A stretch of DNA of 64,000 nt, taken from assembly GCF_023149035.1 (NCBI RefSeq), contig NZ_JAHXMY010000002.1:620001-684000 (forward strand). The letters are read 5' to 3'. Positions 21,157-29,822 of this stretch are shown here, one piece after another. Origin of the DNA: Microbacterium sp. EYE_78. Lineage in GTDB: Bacteria > Actinomycetota > Actinomycetes > Actinomycetales > Microbacteriaceae. Made by a program: the position numbers and the translations under genes. The stretch's first letter is position 1. Every line of letters begins with the position of its first letter. The notes under the pieces are model-generated. The model did not search any database. It had not been told where the DNA came from and was given only the letters and a program-made list of their open reading frames with translations.

Positions 21157-22028
21157 CCTCGCTGTCGCCGATCGCCTCGACCTGGACGTTCGAGGCGATC
21201 GGCACCGTCTGGACGCTCGACACCGAGCGGCCGCTGGCGCCGGCCGAACGAGGTGCGGTCCGTCAGGTCATCGCGGAGTTCGACCGGGACTGGTCGCGAT
21301 TCCGGCCGGACTCGACCGTCACCCGCCTGAGTCATGAGGGCGGCGAGGTCGACGCACCCCTCGACGCCAGCGCCATGCTCGACGCGTACGTCGCCCTCGA
21401 CGACGCCACGGGCGGCGCCGTCAATCCGCTCGTCGGCGACAGTCTCGCGCGGCGGGGATACGACGCGCGGTACACACTGCTCGACCGCGGTGCGAGCGCC
21501 GCACCCGCGACCTGGCGCGACCTGCTGCGATGGTCGGACGACCGGCTCCGCCTCGAGGCGGCCGCGACGATCGACGTCGGCGCACTCGGGAAGGGGCGGC
21601 TCGTCGACCGTGTCGTGGACGAGCTCGACAGCGCCGGCGGTGCCTGGGTGGTCGTCGACGCCGGCGGCGACATCGCCGTCAGCGGCACGACCCAGCGCAT
21701 CGCCCTCGAGCACCCCTTCGACCCGACGCGCGCGATCGGGGTCTGGACGGTGACGGATGCCGCGCTCTGCGCCTCGGCCGTGAATCGCCGGGCGTGGGGC
21801 GAGGGCCTGCACCACGTGCTCGACGCCCGCACGGGTGAGCCGGTGCGGGCGTACGCCGCCACGTGGGCCGTCGCGCCCGATGCGATGACGGCGGATGCGG
21901 TCGCGACCGCGCTGTTCTTCGACGGCGGGCCGCGGCTGGCAGCAGAATGGGGAGTCGCCTGGGTGCGCATGCGCACCGACGGCTCCGTCGAATGGTCCCC
22001 CCGATGCGATGCGGAGTTGTTCTCGTGA
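21153..22028 (+). CDS. ApbE-family FAD:protein FMN transferase
   Basis: 291 residues. ApbE moves FMN from FAD onto Ser/Thr of carrier proteins outside the membrane. It has the family's AIGTVWTLD start, the ATIDVGALGKGRLVDRV substrate loop, the VDAGGDIAVSG motif and the DAMTADAVATALFF metal-binding end. It shows no signal peptide or lipobox, so unlike many ApbE proteins it may work in the cytosol or reach the outside by another route. Its position between a flavin-binding lipoprotein and a membrane reductase, both overlapping, makes those the likely targets. Confidence 0.9.
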   Translation: MTSLSPIASTWTFEAIGTVWTLDTERPLAPAERGAVRQVIAEFDRDWSRFRPDSTVTRLSHEGGEVDAPLDASAMLDAYVALDDATGGAVNPLVGDSLARRGYDARYTLLDRGASAAPATWRDLLRWSDDRLRLEAAATIDVGALGKGRLVDRVVDELDSAGGAWVVVDAGGDIAVSGTTQRIALEHPFDPTRAIGVWTVTDAALCASAVNRRAWGEGLHHVLDARTGEPVRAYAATWAVAPDAMTADAVATALFFDGGPRLAAEWGVAWVRMRTDGSVEWSPRCDAELFS

Positions 22029-23578
22029 TCTCCACCCTGAGCTCTTTCTGGAGCCGTCTGCTGGGCGTGCTCGGCAGGCTCTCGATGTACCGTCTGGTCC
22101 TGTTCGCGCTCGTCGCGCTCGCGGTCGTCGCCCTCGCGATCTCGTTCACGGGCGAGGTCTCGGCCGACCCGCTCGGCATCGTGGCGACGTTCGCCGTGCT
22201 CGCCGTTTCGATCCTGGTGGTGGATGCCGTCGCCCAGCGCATCGTGCGCCGGCCATGGCGCATCGAGTCGGCGCTCATCACCGCGCTCATCCTGGTGTTC
22301 GTGCTGCGGCCGACGGTCGAGCCGCTGCCGCTGCTCGGCATCGCCCTGGCCGGTGTGTTCGCATCGGCATCCAAATACCTCCTGGCCTGGCAGGGCCGCC
22401 ACATCTTCAACCCGGCCGCGGTCGGCGCCTCGGCGCTGACGATCGTGAGCATCTGGGTGCCGGACCTGGGCTCGTCGTGGTGGTGGGTGGGCTCACCGCT
22501 GCTGGCGCTGCCGGTCCTCATCCTGGGGCTGCTCGTCCTGACCCGCACCGAGAAGGTCCGCGTCGTGGGCCTGTTCCTCCTCGTCGCCGTCGCCGTCGGC
22601 ATCCTCCGGACCGCCGTGCAGGTCGGCGGCGCAGGGCTGCCGTTCGACCTGGGGATGACGCTCTCGAACGTCGTCCTGTCCTCGCCGTTCCTCTTCCTCG
22701 GTGCCTTCATGCTGTCGGAGCCCCTGACCCTCCCGCCGCGCCGCTGGCAGCAGTACCTGGTCGCGGCTCTCGTCGGCGTCCTGGCCGGCTGGCCGATCTC
22801 GCTCGGTGCGGTCACGCTCGGACAGGAGCGGGCGCTCCTGATCGGCAACCTCGTCGCGTTCCTGTTCGCGATGCGCACCGCGGTGCGGCTCACGATCGTC
22901 GACCGGGTGGCGCTCACCCCGACCGTCCGCGAACTGAGCTTCCGGGCGGAACGACCCGTCTCCTTCGCTCCGGGCCAGTACCTCGAGCTCGAGGTGCCGC
23001 ACGCGCACCCCGATTCCCGCGGCACGCGGCGCGAGTTCAGCATCCTGTCCTCCCCGGCCGAGCTCCCGCTCGTGAAGATCGCGATGCGCGACGGGTCGCA
23101 GTCGAGCTACAAGAAGGCCCTTGCGACGGTCGAACCCGGTGACGAGCTGGCGATCACCGGGATCTGGGGCGACTTCGTCCTGCCCCGACGCACCTCGGAG
23201 CCGGTCCTCATGGTGGCGGCGGGCATCGGTGTCACACCGTTCGTCTCGCAACTGCGGCACCTGCGCCTGACGGGCGAGGCCCGCGACGTCGTGTTCGTCT
23301 ACGTGGCCTCGACGAGCGACGAGCTCGCGTTCCGCGCGGACCTCGAGGACGCGGGCGTGCCGGTCGTCGTCGTCACGCGCGACGAACCCGCCGAGCTGCC
23401 GACGGGATGGACCTGGGCCGGGGGTGCGCGCCTGGACGCCGACGCGCTGGTCCGGCTGGTGCCCGACATCGCCGCACGGCACGCGTACGTCTCCGGGCCG
23501 CCCGCGCTGATCGCGTCGCTCACACCCGCCCTCGAGCGCGCGAAGTCGATCACGACCGACGCGTTCGCCGGTTACTGA
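22025..23578 (+). CDS. RnfD/NqrB-like membrane protein fused to a ferredoxin-NAD(P)+ reductase domain
   Basis: 517 residues. Residues about 1-285 hold 8-10 hydrophobic segments with the HIFNPAAVGASA and AFMLSEPLTLPP motifs of the RnfD/NqrB/UnbV-like family; T235 in the second is a candidate flavin site. Residues about 290-517 are a flavodoxin-reductase-like domain with RREFSILSSP (FAD binding) and AAGIGVTPFVSQL (NAD(P)H binding). It would pass electrons from NAD(P)H through flavins across the membrane to the lipoprotein carrier. The GTG start overlaps the apbE stop. No iron-sulfur motif or haem ligand pattern is seen. The 3' end overlaps the convergent kinase by 7 bases. Confidence 0.85.
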   Translation: MISTLSSFWSRLLGVLGRLSMYRLVLFALVALAVVALAISFTGEVSADPLGIVATFAVLAVSILVVDAVAQRIVRRPWRIESALITALILVFVLRPTVEPLPLLGIALAGVFASASKYLLAWQGRHIFNPAAVGASALTIVSIWVPDLGSSWWWVGSPLLALPVLILGLLVLTRTEKVRVVGLFLLVAVAVGILRTAVQVGGAGLPFDLGMTLSNVVLSSPFLFLGAFMLSEPLTLPPRRWQQYLVAALVGVLAGWPISLGAVTLGQERALLIGNLVAFLFAMRTAVRLTIVDRVALTPTVRELSFRAERPVSFAPGQYLELEVPHAHPDSRGTRREFSILSSPAELPLVKIAMRDGSQSSYKKALATVEPGDELAITGIWGDFVLPRRTSEPVLMVAAGIGVTPFVSQLRHLRLTGEARDVVFVYVASTSDELAFRADLEDAGVPVVVVTRDEPAELPTGWTWAGGARLDADALVRLVPDIAARHAYVSGPPALIASLTPALERAKSITTDAFAGY

Positions 23579-25104
23579 GCGGCGCCCGCCTCGGCGGGGG
23601 AGTCGGGGCGGGCGGGCAGACGCACTTCGAACGTCGTGGAGCCGGGCTCCGAGGCGACGAGGATGCGACCGCCGTGCCCGTCGACGATGGCCTTCACGAT
23701 CGAGAGCCCGAGTCCCGTGCCGCCTGTCTGCCGGGCACGGGACGAGTCGGCGCGGGTGAACCGCTCGAACAGCTCGTCGACGATGGACGGGTCGATGCCG
23801 GGACCGTCGTCGTGGATGCGCAGGACCGCGTCGCCGTCGTCGTTCGAGACGGCGGTCGTGACCCGGGTGCCCGCAGGCGTGTGCAGCCGTGCGTTGGCGA
23901 GCAGGTTCGCTGCCACCTGATGCAGCCGCCCGGCGTCTCCGGCGACGACGACGGGCTCGTCGCCGACGTCGAGGACCCAGTCGTGATCGGTGCCTGCGAC
24001 GCGGGCGTCCGTGACCGCTTCGACGGCGAGCCTCGTCAGGTCGACGGCGCTGTAGACGAGCTCGGTGCCCTCGTCGAGGCGTGCGAGCAGCAGCAGGTCC
24101 TCGACGAGGGCCGTCATCCGCAGGGACTGCGCCTGGATGCGCTCGAGCGATTCCCGGGTCGTCTCCGCGACGACACCGCCCGTCGTGAGACCCGCTTGCT
24201 CCGCGTGACGGATGCCGCGCAGCGACAGCTCGGAGTAGCCGCGGATCGAGGCCAGCGGCGTCCGCAGCTCGTGGCTCGCGTCCGCGACGAAGGCGCGCAT
24301 CCGCTCCTCGTTCCGCTGGCGCGCGGCGAGCGAGCTGTCGACGTGGTCGAGCAGGGTGTTCAGGGCCAGGCCCACGCGGCCGACCTCGGTGTGGTCGTCG
24401 ATGTCGTCCTCGGGCACCCGCTCGGTGATCGAGACGTCGCCCTCGGCCAGGGGCTGCGCGGCCACCCGGGTCGCGGTGGCCGCGACCGATCGCAGCGGCG
24501 CGAGGGCGCTCCGGATGAGCAGCGCGATGAGGGCGGCGAGGATGAGGAGTCCGCCGGTGGTGAGCAGGGCGACGGTGGTGACGATGCGCGCGCTCACGCT
24601 CGTGACCTCGGAGGTGGGCATGCCGGTGACGAACGAGTAGCTGACGTTCGGGTACGCGACGGCGTGCACGCGATAGTCGCCGAGACCGTCGACGTGCGCG
24701 TCGGCCCAGGCGCCGGCATCCGCCTGCCCGGTCCGGATGTCGTCGACGTCGATGGACCGGACATCGCCGTCGTCGGCGACGTACGCCGCGGACTCGCCGG
24801 CGAAGTTCGCGACGTAGAGCAGTGTGCCGCGCTCCTGGTAGGTGGTGGACAGGATGTCCTCGGCCCGCTGATCGAGCCGCAGCTTCACGGCGATCGCGTC
24901 CTGCGCGCGGGTCACCTTCGCGTCCAGATTCTCGCGCAGCACCGATTCGAGCACCGTCCCGGTCCCGAGCCCCACCGTGATGAGGATCACCGACACGAAC
25001 GAGATGACGGCGGTGATCAGGCGCGCCTGCAGGCTCCACCGATGGTGCCTGCGACGACGAGGTGGTCTGCCCGCCTCCGCCCCGGACTCGTCGGGGTCGG
25101 TCAC
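23572..25104 (-). CDS. Sensor histidine kinase (PhoR/TrcS-like)
   Basis: 510 residues. Two membrane spans (about 25-50 and 185-215) bracket an external sensor region of about 140 residues. HAMP follows, then HisKA with FVADASHELRTPLASI (phospho-accepting His), and a HATPase domain with NLLANARLHTP, DDGPGID and GTGLGLSIVKAIVDGHGG. The GTG start overlaps the regulator stop (GTGA), so the pair is an operon read from the regulator. The stimulus is unknown; the sensor region lacks metal or haem motifs I can recognise. It converges on the flavin electron-transfer module, which may be coincidental. Confidence 0.92.
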   Translation of the reverse strand: MTDPDESGAEAGRPPRRRRHHRWSLQARLITAVISFVSVILITVGLGTGTVLESVLRENLDAKVTRAQDAIAVKLRLDQRAEDILSTTYQERGTLLYVANFAGESAAYVADDGDVRSIDVDDIRTGQADAGAWADAHVDGLGDYRVHAVAYPNVSYSFVTGMPTSEVTSVSARIVTTVALLTTGGLLILAALIALLIRSALAPLRSVAATATRVAAQPLAEGDVSITERVPEDDIDDHTEVGRVGLALNTLLDHVDSSLAARQRNEERMRAFVADASHELRTPLASIRGYSELSLRGIRHAEQAGLTTGGVVAETTRESLERIQAQSLRMTALVEDLLLLARLDEGTELVYSAVDLTRLAVEAVTDARVAGTDHDWVLDVGDEPVVVAGDAGRLHQVAANLLANARLHTPAGTRVTTAVSNDDGDAVLRIHDDGPGIDPSIVDELFERFTRADSSRARQTGGTGLGLSIVKAIVDGHGGRILVASEPGSTTFEVRLPARPDSPAEAGAAQ

Positions 25105-25820
25105 TGCGCGGCTTTGATCATGTAGCCCACGCCTCGGATGGTGTGGATGAGCGGCTCCTTGCCCGCGTCGATCTTCTTGCGCAGGTAGGAGATGTACAGC
25201 TCGACGACACTCGATCGGCCACCGAAGTCGTAGTTCCACACGCGGTCGAGGATCTGCGCCTTGGAGAGGACGCGACGCTGGTTGCGCATGAGGTATCGCA
25301 GCAGCTCGAACTCGGTGGCGGTCAGTTCGATCTCGTCGTCGCCACGGAAGACCTCGTGCGAGTCCTCGTTCAGGCTGAGGTCGCCCACACGGAGGATGGG
25401 ATCCGCCGTTCCCGCGGACGCGCCTGCGCGGCGCATGAGGCCCCGCAGCCGGGCCACGACCTCCTCGAGGCTGAACGGTTTGGTGACGTAGTCGTCGCCC
25501 CCGGCGGTGAGCCCTGCGACGCGGTCGCTCACGGCATCCTTCGCGGTGAGGAAGAGCACCGGCACGTCGTCACCGCCCTGCCGGAGCCGCTGCAGCACCG
25601 CCATGCCGTCGAGGTCCGGCATCATGATGTCGAGCACCATGGCGTCCGGTGCGAACTCGCGCGCCGCCGCCAGCGCGTCGAAGCCCGACGCCGCCGTCCG
25701 CACCTCCCAGCCCTCCATCCGCAGCGCCATCGAGAGCAGGTCCGTGAGCATCTGCTCATCGTCGACCACGAGGACGCGCAGGGGGGAGCCGTCGGGACGT
25801 TGCAGGGCGGGGGCAGGCAT
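25101..25820 (-). CDS. OmpR/PhoB-type response regulator
   Basis: 239 residues from the ATG at 25820. The receiver domain has LVVDDEQ, the phospho-acceptor in VLDIMMPDLDG, LTAKD and the KPFSLEE lysine. A C-terminal winged helix carries LTATEFELLRYL and VVELYISYLRKKID. It is the partner of the overlapping sensor kinase. Two ATGs six bases apart are candidates; GGAGG is 7 bases from the one at 25820 and only 1 base from the one at 25826, so the shorter form is preferred. Residue features resemble the TrcR/MtrA-like regulators of actinobacteria. Confidence 0.92.
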   Translation of the reverse strand: MPAPALQRPDGSPLRVLVVDDEQMLTDLLSMALRMEGWEVRTAASGFDALAAAREFAPDAMVLDIMMPDLDGMAVLQRLRQGGDDVPVLFLTAKDAVSDRVAGLTAGGDDYVTKPFSLEEVVARLRGLMRRAGASAGTADPILRVGDLSLNEDSHEVFRGDDEIELTATEFELLRYLMRNQRRVLSKAQILDRVWNYDFGGRSSVVELYISYLRKKIDAGKEPLIHTIRGVGYMIKAAQ

Positions 25821-25881
25821 GGTCATGCCTCCATTGTCATGACGGACCTATGAGCCCGCTATGCCTGTGCTTCGCCGACGC

Positions 25882-26379
25882 TCAGGACGTCGCGCTCGGC
25901 CGGCGCGGATGAGGTGGCGAGAGCAGGAATGCGAGCAGCAGCATGAGCGACATGCCCACCACCGAGCCCAGCGTATTGGCCACGAGGTCGCGGACATCAG
26001 CGACCCGCGTGTCGATCAGCACGGCCTGCAGGGCCTCGATCGCGGCGCTCGCCAGCGCGCCGATGATGGGAGCAGCCCACCATCCCCGCACGCCGAACCA
26101 CAGGACGGCGATCACGCCGAGCGGGACGAACATCGCCACGTTCGCGCCGAACTCGACGCGGTCGAACGTGATCCACGCCGTGGACTCACGCTCCGCGAAC
26201 CACGCGAGGAGCCGGTCGAGCGCGGAACCGATGTCGGACCCGTACGGCGCGGCGCGCAGGGTGATCCAGGCCACGAGCCACGCGTAGATCCCAGTGAGGA
26301 TCGCGAGGACGACGCGCGCCGCGGCGCGGTGGACCCGGAGCGCGGTGTCGCTGCGCCCGGCCGCGGGCCGGGCGCTCAC
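25882..26379 (-). CDS. VanZ-like membrane protein
   Basis: 165 residues with four hydrophobic segments. The VanZ-domain hallmarks are NVAMFVPLGV in the middle and ALASAAIEALQAV...DVRDLVANTLGSVVG at the end. VanZ in enterococci gives low teicoplanin resistance, but chromosomal homologues in actinobacteria are of unknown role, possibly tied to the cell envelope. The start is not certain: GTG at 26379 is the first usual codon after the gnd stop (14 bases away) and no ribosome-binding site is seen, so translation may be coupled to gnd. The C-terminus is Pro/Arg-rich. Confidence 0.8.
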   Translation of the reverse strand: MSARPAAGRSDTALRVHRAAARVVLAILTGIYAWLVAWITLRAAPYGSDIGSALDRLLAWFAERESTAWITFDRVEFGANVAMFVPLGVIAVLWFGVRGWWAAPIIGALASAAIEALQAVLIDTRVADVRDLVANTLGSVVGMSLMLLLAFLLSPPHPRRPSATS

Positions 26380-26393
26380 GGCGTATTCGGTGC

Positions 26394-27983
26394 TCAGTGG
26401 GTGTCCTCGGCCTCGACCTCGGAGCGGTCGCCCGACCACACCGTGTGGAAGGTGCCGTCCTTGTCGATGCGCTTGTAGGTGTGGGCGCCGAAGAAGTCGC
26501 GCTGCCCCTGGATCAGGGCGGCGGGCAGCCGGTCGGCGCGCAGACCGTCGTAGTACGCCAGCGACGAGCTGAAGGCGGGGGCGGGGATGCCGGCGGACGC
26601 CGAGATCCGGACGACCTCGCGCCACGCGTCCTGTGTGCGGCCGAGCGCCTCGACGAAGTACGGGGCGGTGAGCAGGACCGGGAGGTCGGCTTCGGCGTCG
26701 TACGCATCGGCGATGCGGTTGAGGAACTGCGCGCGGATGATGCAGCCGCCGCGCCAGATCTTGCTTACGGCGCCCAGGTCGATGCTCCACTCGTACTGGG
26801 CGGCGCCGGCGCGGATCTCGTCGAAGCCCTGGCTGTACGCGACGATCTTCGAGGCGTAGAGCGCGAGCCGGACCTGCTCGACGAAGGCATCGGCGTCCTC
26901 GACCGAGAACGACTCGGGGGAGGGGCCGGGCAGCTCTCCCGCGACGTCGCGCTGCTCGCGGTGGCTCGACAGCGAGCGGGCGAAGGTCGCCTCGGCGATG
27001 CCGGAGACGGGGACGCCGAGGTCGAGGGCGGTCTGCACGGTCCAGGCGCCGGTGCCCTTCGCGCCGGCCTGGTCGACGATGACGTCCACGAGGGGCTTGC
27101 CGGTGGCGGCATCCGTCTGGCGGAGGACCTCGGCGGTGATCTCGATCAGGTATGACTCGAGCTCGCCGCGGTTCCACTCGGCGAAGATGTCGGCGATCTC
27201 GGCGGGCGACTTGCCCGTACCGCGGCGGATGAGGTCGTAGGCCTCGGCGATGAGCTGCATGTCCGCGTACTCGATGCCGTTGTGGACCATCTTCACGAAG
27301 TGTCCGGCGCCGTCGTGACCGACGTGGGTGACGCAGGGCTCGCCCTCGGCGACCGCGGCGATCGACTTCAGGATGGGGCCGAGGGTGACCCACGCCTCGT
27401 CGGGGCCGCCGGGCATGAGGGACGGCCCGTTCAATGCGCCCTCTTCGCCGCCGGAGACACCCATGCCGACGAAGTTGTATCCCGCCTCGGAGACAGCCTT
27501 CTCGCGGCGGATCGTGTCGGTGAAGAGGCTGTTGCCGCCGTCGATGATGATGTCGCCCGGCTCGAACACCCGCATCAGCTCGTCGATGACGGCATCCGTC
27601 GGCTTGCCGGCCTTGACCATGATGATCGCGGTGCGCGGCTTCTGCAGCGACGCTGCGAACTCCTCGTAGGTGAAGGCGGGGACGAACTCGGCCTCGGGGT
27701 GCGCCTCGATCAGCTCGTCGGTCTTCGAGCGGGAGCGGTTGAAGACCGCGACCGTGTTGCCCTCGCGCGAGGCGAGGTTGCGGGCGAGGTTCGAGCCCAT
27801 GACGGCGAGGCCGACCACGCCGATGTTGGCGGGGCCTGACGCAGTCCCGGTGGACGCTGCCTCAGGAGCGGTGGGGCGGTCGACCTCTTCGGGCTGGGGA
27901 GCCCCCTCGTGCTGCTGCGTCGCCTCGTGCGGTGCCTGGTCCTGGTCCGTCGAGGGGCCGGTGGGAGAGGGGGTCGACGACAT
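26394..27983 (-). CDS. gnd: 6-phosphogluconate dehydrogenase (decarboxylating)
   Basis: 529 residues. It oxidises 6-phosphogluconate to ribulose-5-phosphate with NADP reduction in the pentose phosphate pathway. The dinucleotide motif NIGVVGLAVMGSNLARNLA starts only at about residue 54. The signature MVHNGIEYADMQLIAEAY and the KGTGAW segment place it with the long, dimeric Gnd type (normally about 470-485 residues). The first ~50 residues are Pro/Gln/Glu/Thr-rich and probably disordered, an unusual extension. GGAG 6 bases before the ATG at 27983 and no inner Met codon before the Rossmann fold support it being translated. Confidence 0.95.
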   Translation of the reverse strand: MSSTPSPTGPSTDQDQAPHEATQQHEGAPQPEEVDRPTAPEAASTGTASGPANIGVVGLAVMGSNLARNLASREGNTVAVFNRSRSKTDELIEAHPEAEFVPAFTYEEFAASLQKPRTAIIMVKAGKPTDAVIDELMRVFEPGDIIIDGGNSLFTDTIRREKAVSEAGYNFVGMGVSGGEEGALNGPSLMPGGPDEAWVTLGPILKSIAAVAEGEPCVTHVGHDGAGHFVKMVHNGIEYADMQLIAEAYDLIRRGTGKSPAEIADIFAEWNRGELESYLIEITAEVLRQTDAATGKPLVDVIVDQAGAKGTGAWTVQTALDLGVPVSGIAEATFARSLSSHREQRDVAGELPGPSPESFSVEDADAFVEQVRLALYASKIVAYSQGFDEIRAGAAQYEWSIDLGAVSKIWRGGCIIRAQFLNRIADAYDAEADLPVLLTAPYFVEALGRTQDAWREVVRISASAGIPAPAFSSSLAYYDGLRADRLPAALIQGQRDFFGAHTYKRIDKDGTFHTVWSGDRSEVEAEDTH

Positions 27984-28119
27984 ACGTGGCTCCAGGTCTG
28001 TGTGAAATGCGAGCGAGGGGTGGATGCCGGCCGAGCCGGCCCACCGCGCAGCCGGGGCCGCGCCAGAGCCAAGGGTATCGGCTCCGTCGGCGCGGGTCCG
28101 TCGTGTGACGGGAGCCCGC

Positions 28120-28236
28120 TCAATCCTTGTAGGTGCGCCCCATGGAGAAGAAGGCGCCGACGGTGCAGATCGCCGTCGCGGTGGTGAGTGCGCCGACGAA
28201 CCAGAGCAGTGCGTGCGACATCCAGCCGTAATCCAT
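28120..28236 (-). CDS. Small membrane protein, 38 residues, unknown
   Basis: Read directly from the strand opposite rplY. It has an ATG at 28236 and a TGA at 28120-28122, beginning MDYGWMSHALLWFVGALT and ending GRTYKD. One hydrophobic span (about residues 6-31) is followed by a short basic tail. A strong GGAGGAA ribosome-binding site sits 4 bases before the ATG, which is the main support. A TACGAT box (28269-28274, minus strand) could be its promoter. It lies 136 bases upstream of gnd and may share its transcript. I do not recognise the family, though its size and shape recall single-span accessory subunits of transporters. Confidence 0.6.
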   Translation of the reverse strand: MDYGWMSHALLWFVGALTTATAICTVGAFFSMGRTYKD

Positions 28237-28287
28237 GGGGTTCCTCCGTCTGTTCAGGGCGGGATTTCATCGTATCCGGCGCGCTGG

Positions 28288-28293
28288 TAGACT
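28288..28293 (+). promoter_or_regulatory. Probable -10 box for rplY, with a long 5' leader
   Basis: TAGACT is divergent from the small-protein promoter region. A start near 28300 would give a leader of about 190 bases before rplY at 28491. I see nothing in the leader that I can name (no known riboswitch core, no convincing open frame), but its length leaves room for ribosomal-protein feedback control. Confidence 0.45.
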
Positions 28294-28490
28294 CGGGACG
28301 AACTTCGGCGAGGGATGCGTCTTGCGCGTCCGTGATCGACGCGGTGGAGCAGGCTTCGCGGCTTTCCTCACGCGCATGCGTTCGAGTCGAACCACAGACC
28401 ACACGTTCTGGGCCGCACCGGCCCTGACTCAACACTGGGTCCCAACCGTTCCGATCCGTCGGGGCGGGAGGCCCGCAAGGAGAAACACTC

Positions 28491-29135
28491 ATGTCGACTG
28501 AGACCGACACCAAGGTCGTCGCCGAGCTGCGCGAGCAGTTCGGCAAGGGCTTCGCCCGCCGTCTGCGCGCCGCCGGCAAGATCCCCGCCGTCATCTACGG
28601 CCACGGCACGGACCCCGTGCACGTCGCGCTTCCGGGACACCAGGTCTTCCTGCTCGTCCGTCGCGCCAACGCCGTCCTCGAGCTCGAGATCAACGGCAAG
28701 CAGCAGCTCACGCTGGTCAAGGACGTCCAGAAGGACCCCGTGCACCAGATCATCGAGCACATCGACCTCCTGGTCGTGAAGAAGGGCGAGAAGGTCCTCG
28801 TCGACGTCCCCGTCGTCGTGACCGGCGAGCCGTTCTCCGGCACCATCGCGACGCTCGAGAACACCACGGTGGCCCTCGAGGTCGAGGCGACCCACATCCC
28901 GCAGAACGTCGAGGTCTCGGTCGAGGGTCTCGAGGACGGCGCGCAGATCACGGCGGCCGACCTGACCCTGCCGCGCGGCGCGTCGCTGCAGGCCGACCCC
29001 GAGTCGATCGTCGTCGTCGTCGCGTTCCCGCCCGCTCCGGTCGAGGACGAGGAGACCGAGGGCGACGAGGAGACCGAGGACGGCGCAGGCGAGGCGGCGT
29101 CCGAGGACGCTCCCGCCGAGGACTCGAACGCGTAA
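28491..29135 (+). CDS. rplY: 50S ribosomal protein L25/general stress protein Ctc
   Basis: 214 residues, the long two-domain (CTC/TL5) form. The N-terminal beta-barrel binds 5S rRNA (REQFGKGFARRLRAAGKIPAVIYG is the usual opening region), and the second domain has the VEATHIPQNVEVSVEGLEDG block. The C-terminal 40 residues are very rich in Glu, Asp and Ala, as in other actinobacteria. AAGGAG lies 9 bases before the ATG. The downstream hairpin separates it partly from pth, the next gene, with which it is usually paired. Confidence 0.96.
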   Translation: MSTETDTKVVAELREQFGKGFARRLRAAGKIPAVIYGHGTDPVHVALPGHQVFLLVRRANAVLELEINGKQQLTLVKDVQKDPVHQIIEHIDLLVVKKGEKVLVDVPVVVTGEPFSGTIATLENTTVALEVEATHIPQNVEVSVEGLEDGAQITAADLTLPRGASLQADPESIVVVVAFPPAPVEDEETEGDEETEDGAGEAASEDAPAEDSNA

Positions 29136-29147
29136 GACATCTCCGAA

Positions 29148-29183
29148 CGAAGCCCGTCGCCGGCCCCGCCGCGGCGGGCTTCG
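29148..29183 (+). terminator. Hairpin between rplY and pth
   Basis: CGAAGCCCG (29148-29156) pairs with CGGGCTTCG (29175-29183). It is a 9-base-pair stem with an 18-base GC-rich loop that can pair further inside. There is no long T tract after it. It is probably a partial terminator, so pth may still receive read-through. Confidence 0.5.
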
Positions 29184-29201
29184 TCGTCGAAAGGACCGAG
29201 C

Positions 29202-29786
29202 ATGGCCGACACCTGGCTCATCGTCGGGTTGGGGAATCCCGGACCCCGTTACGAGGCGACCCGTCACAACGTCGGACAGATGGTGATCGACGAGCTGGCA
29301 CGGCGCCGGTCCGAAACACTGCGCTCGCACAAGGCGAACGCGCGCGTCGCGGAGACGTGGCTTCGACCCGGCGCCGCCCGCCTGGTGCTGGCGAAGCCGA
29401 ACTCGTTCATGAACGTGTCGGGCGGCCCGGTCTCCGCCCTCGCGCAGTTCTACGGCGTGCCGGCGGGGCGGGTCGTCGTGGTGCACGACGAGCTCGACAT
29501 CCCCTTCGACACCCTGAAGCTGAAGACGGGCGGCGGTCACGGCGGTCACAACGGCGTCAGGGACGTGGCGAAGGCGCTCGGAACGCCGGAGTTCCCCCGC
29601 GTGCGCGTCGGGGTCGGACGCCCGCCCGGACGTCAGGACCCGGCCGACTGGGTGCTGGACCCGTTCGGGGCGGCGGAGCGGAAGACCCTTCCGATCGCGA
29701 TCGGCGAGGCCGCAGACGCGGTGGAGCAACTGATCGACGAGGGTCTGCTCGCCGCGCAGCAGCGGCATCACGCACCGCGCGCGTGA
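29202..29786 (+). CDS. pth: Peptidyl-tRNA hydrolase
   Basis: 194 residues. It recycles peptidyl-tRNA dropped from ribosomes. The motif [19 protein letters not shown] carries the catalytic His, followed by [13 protein letters not shown] and [24 protein letters not shown], all family hallmarks with the catalytic Asp and the Asn that binds the tRNA 3' end. AAAGGA 8 bases upstream marks the ATG. It is conserved downstream of rplY in this phylum. Confidence 0.96.
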   Translation: MADTWLIVGLGNPGPRYEATRHNVGQMVIDELARRRSETLRSHKANARVAETWLRPGAARLVLAKPNSFMNVSGGPVSALAQFYGVPAGRVVVVHDELDIPFDTLKLKTGGGHGGHNGVRDVAKALGTPEFPRVRVGVGRPPGRQDPADWVLDPFGAAERKTLPIAIGEAADAVEQLIDEGLLAAQQRHHAPRA

Positions 29787-29822
29787 TCCAGACACTGTCA
29801 CCCTCACCGCCTCGCAGTCACC

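Noticed and set aside
28376..28410. tRNA T-arm-like bases (TTCGAGTCGAACC) in the rplY leader.
   Set aside because: No acceptor stem or anticodon arm at proper distance; only a local palindrome.
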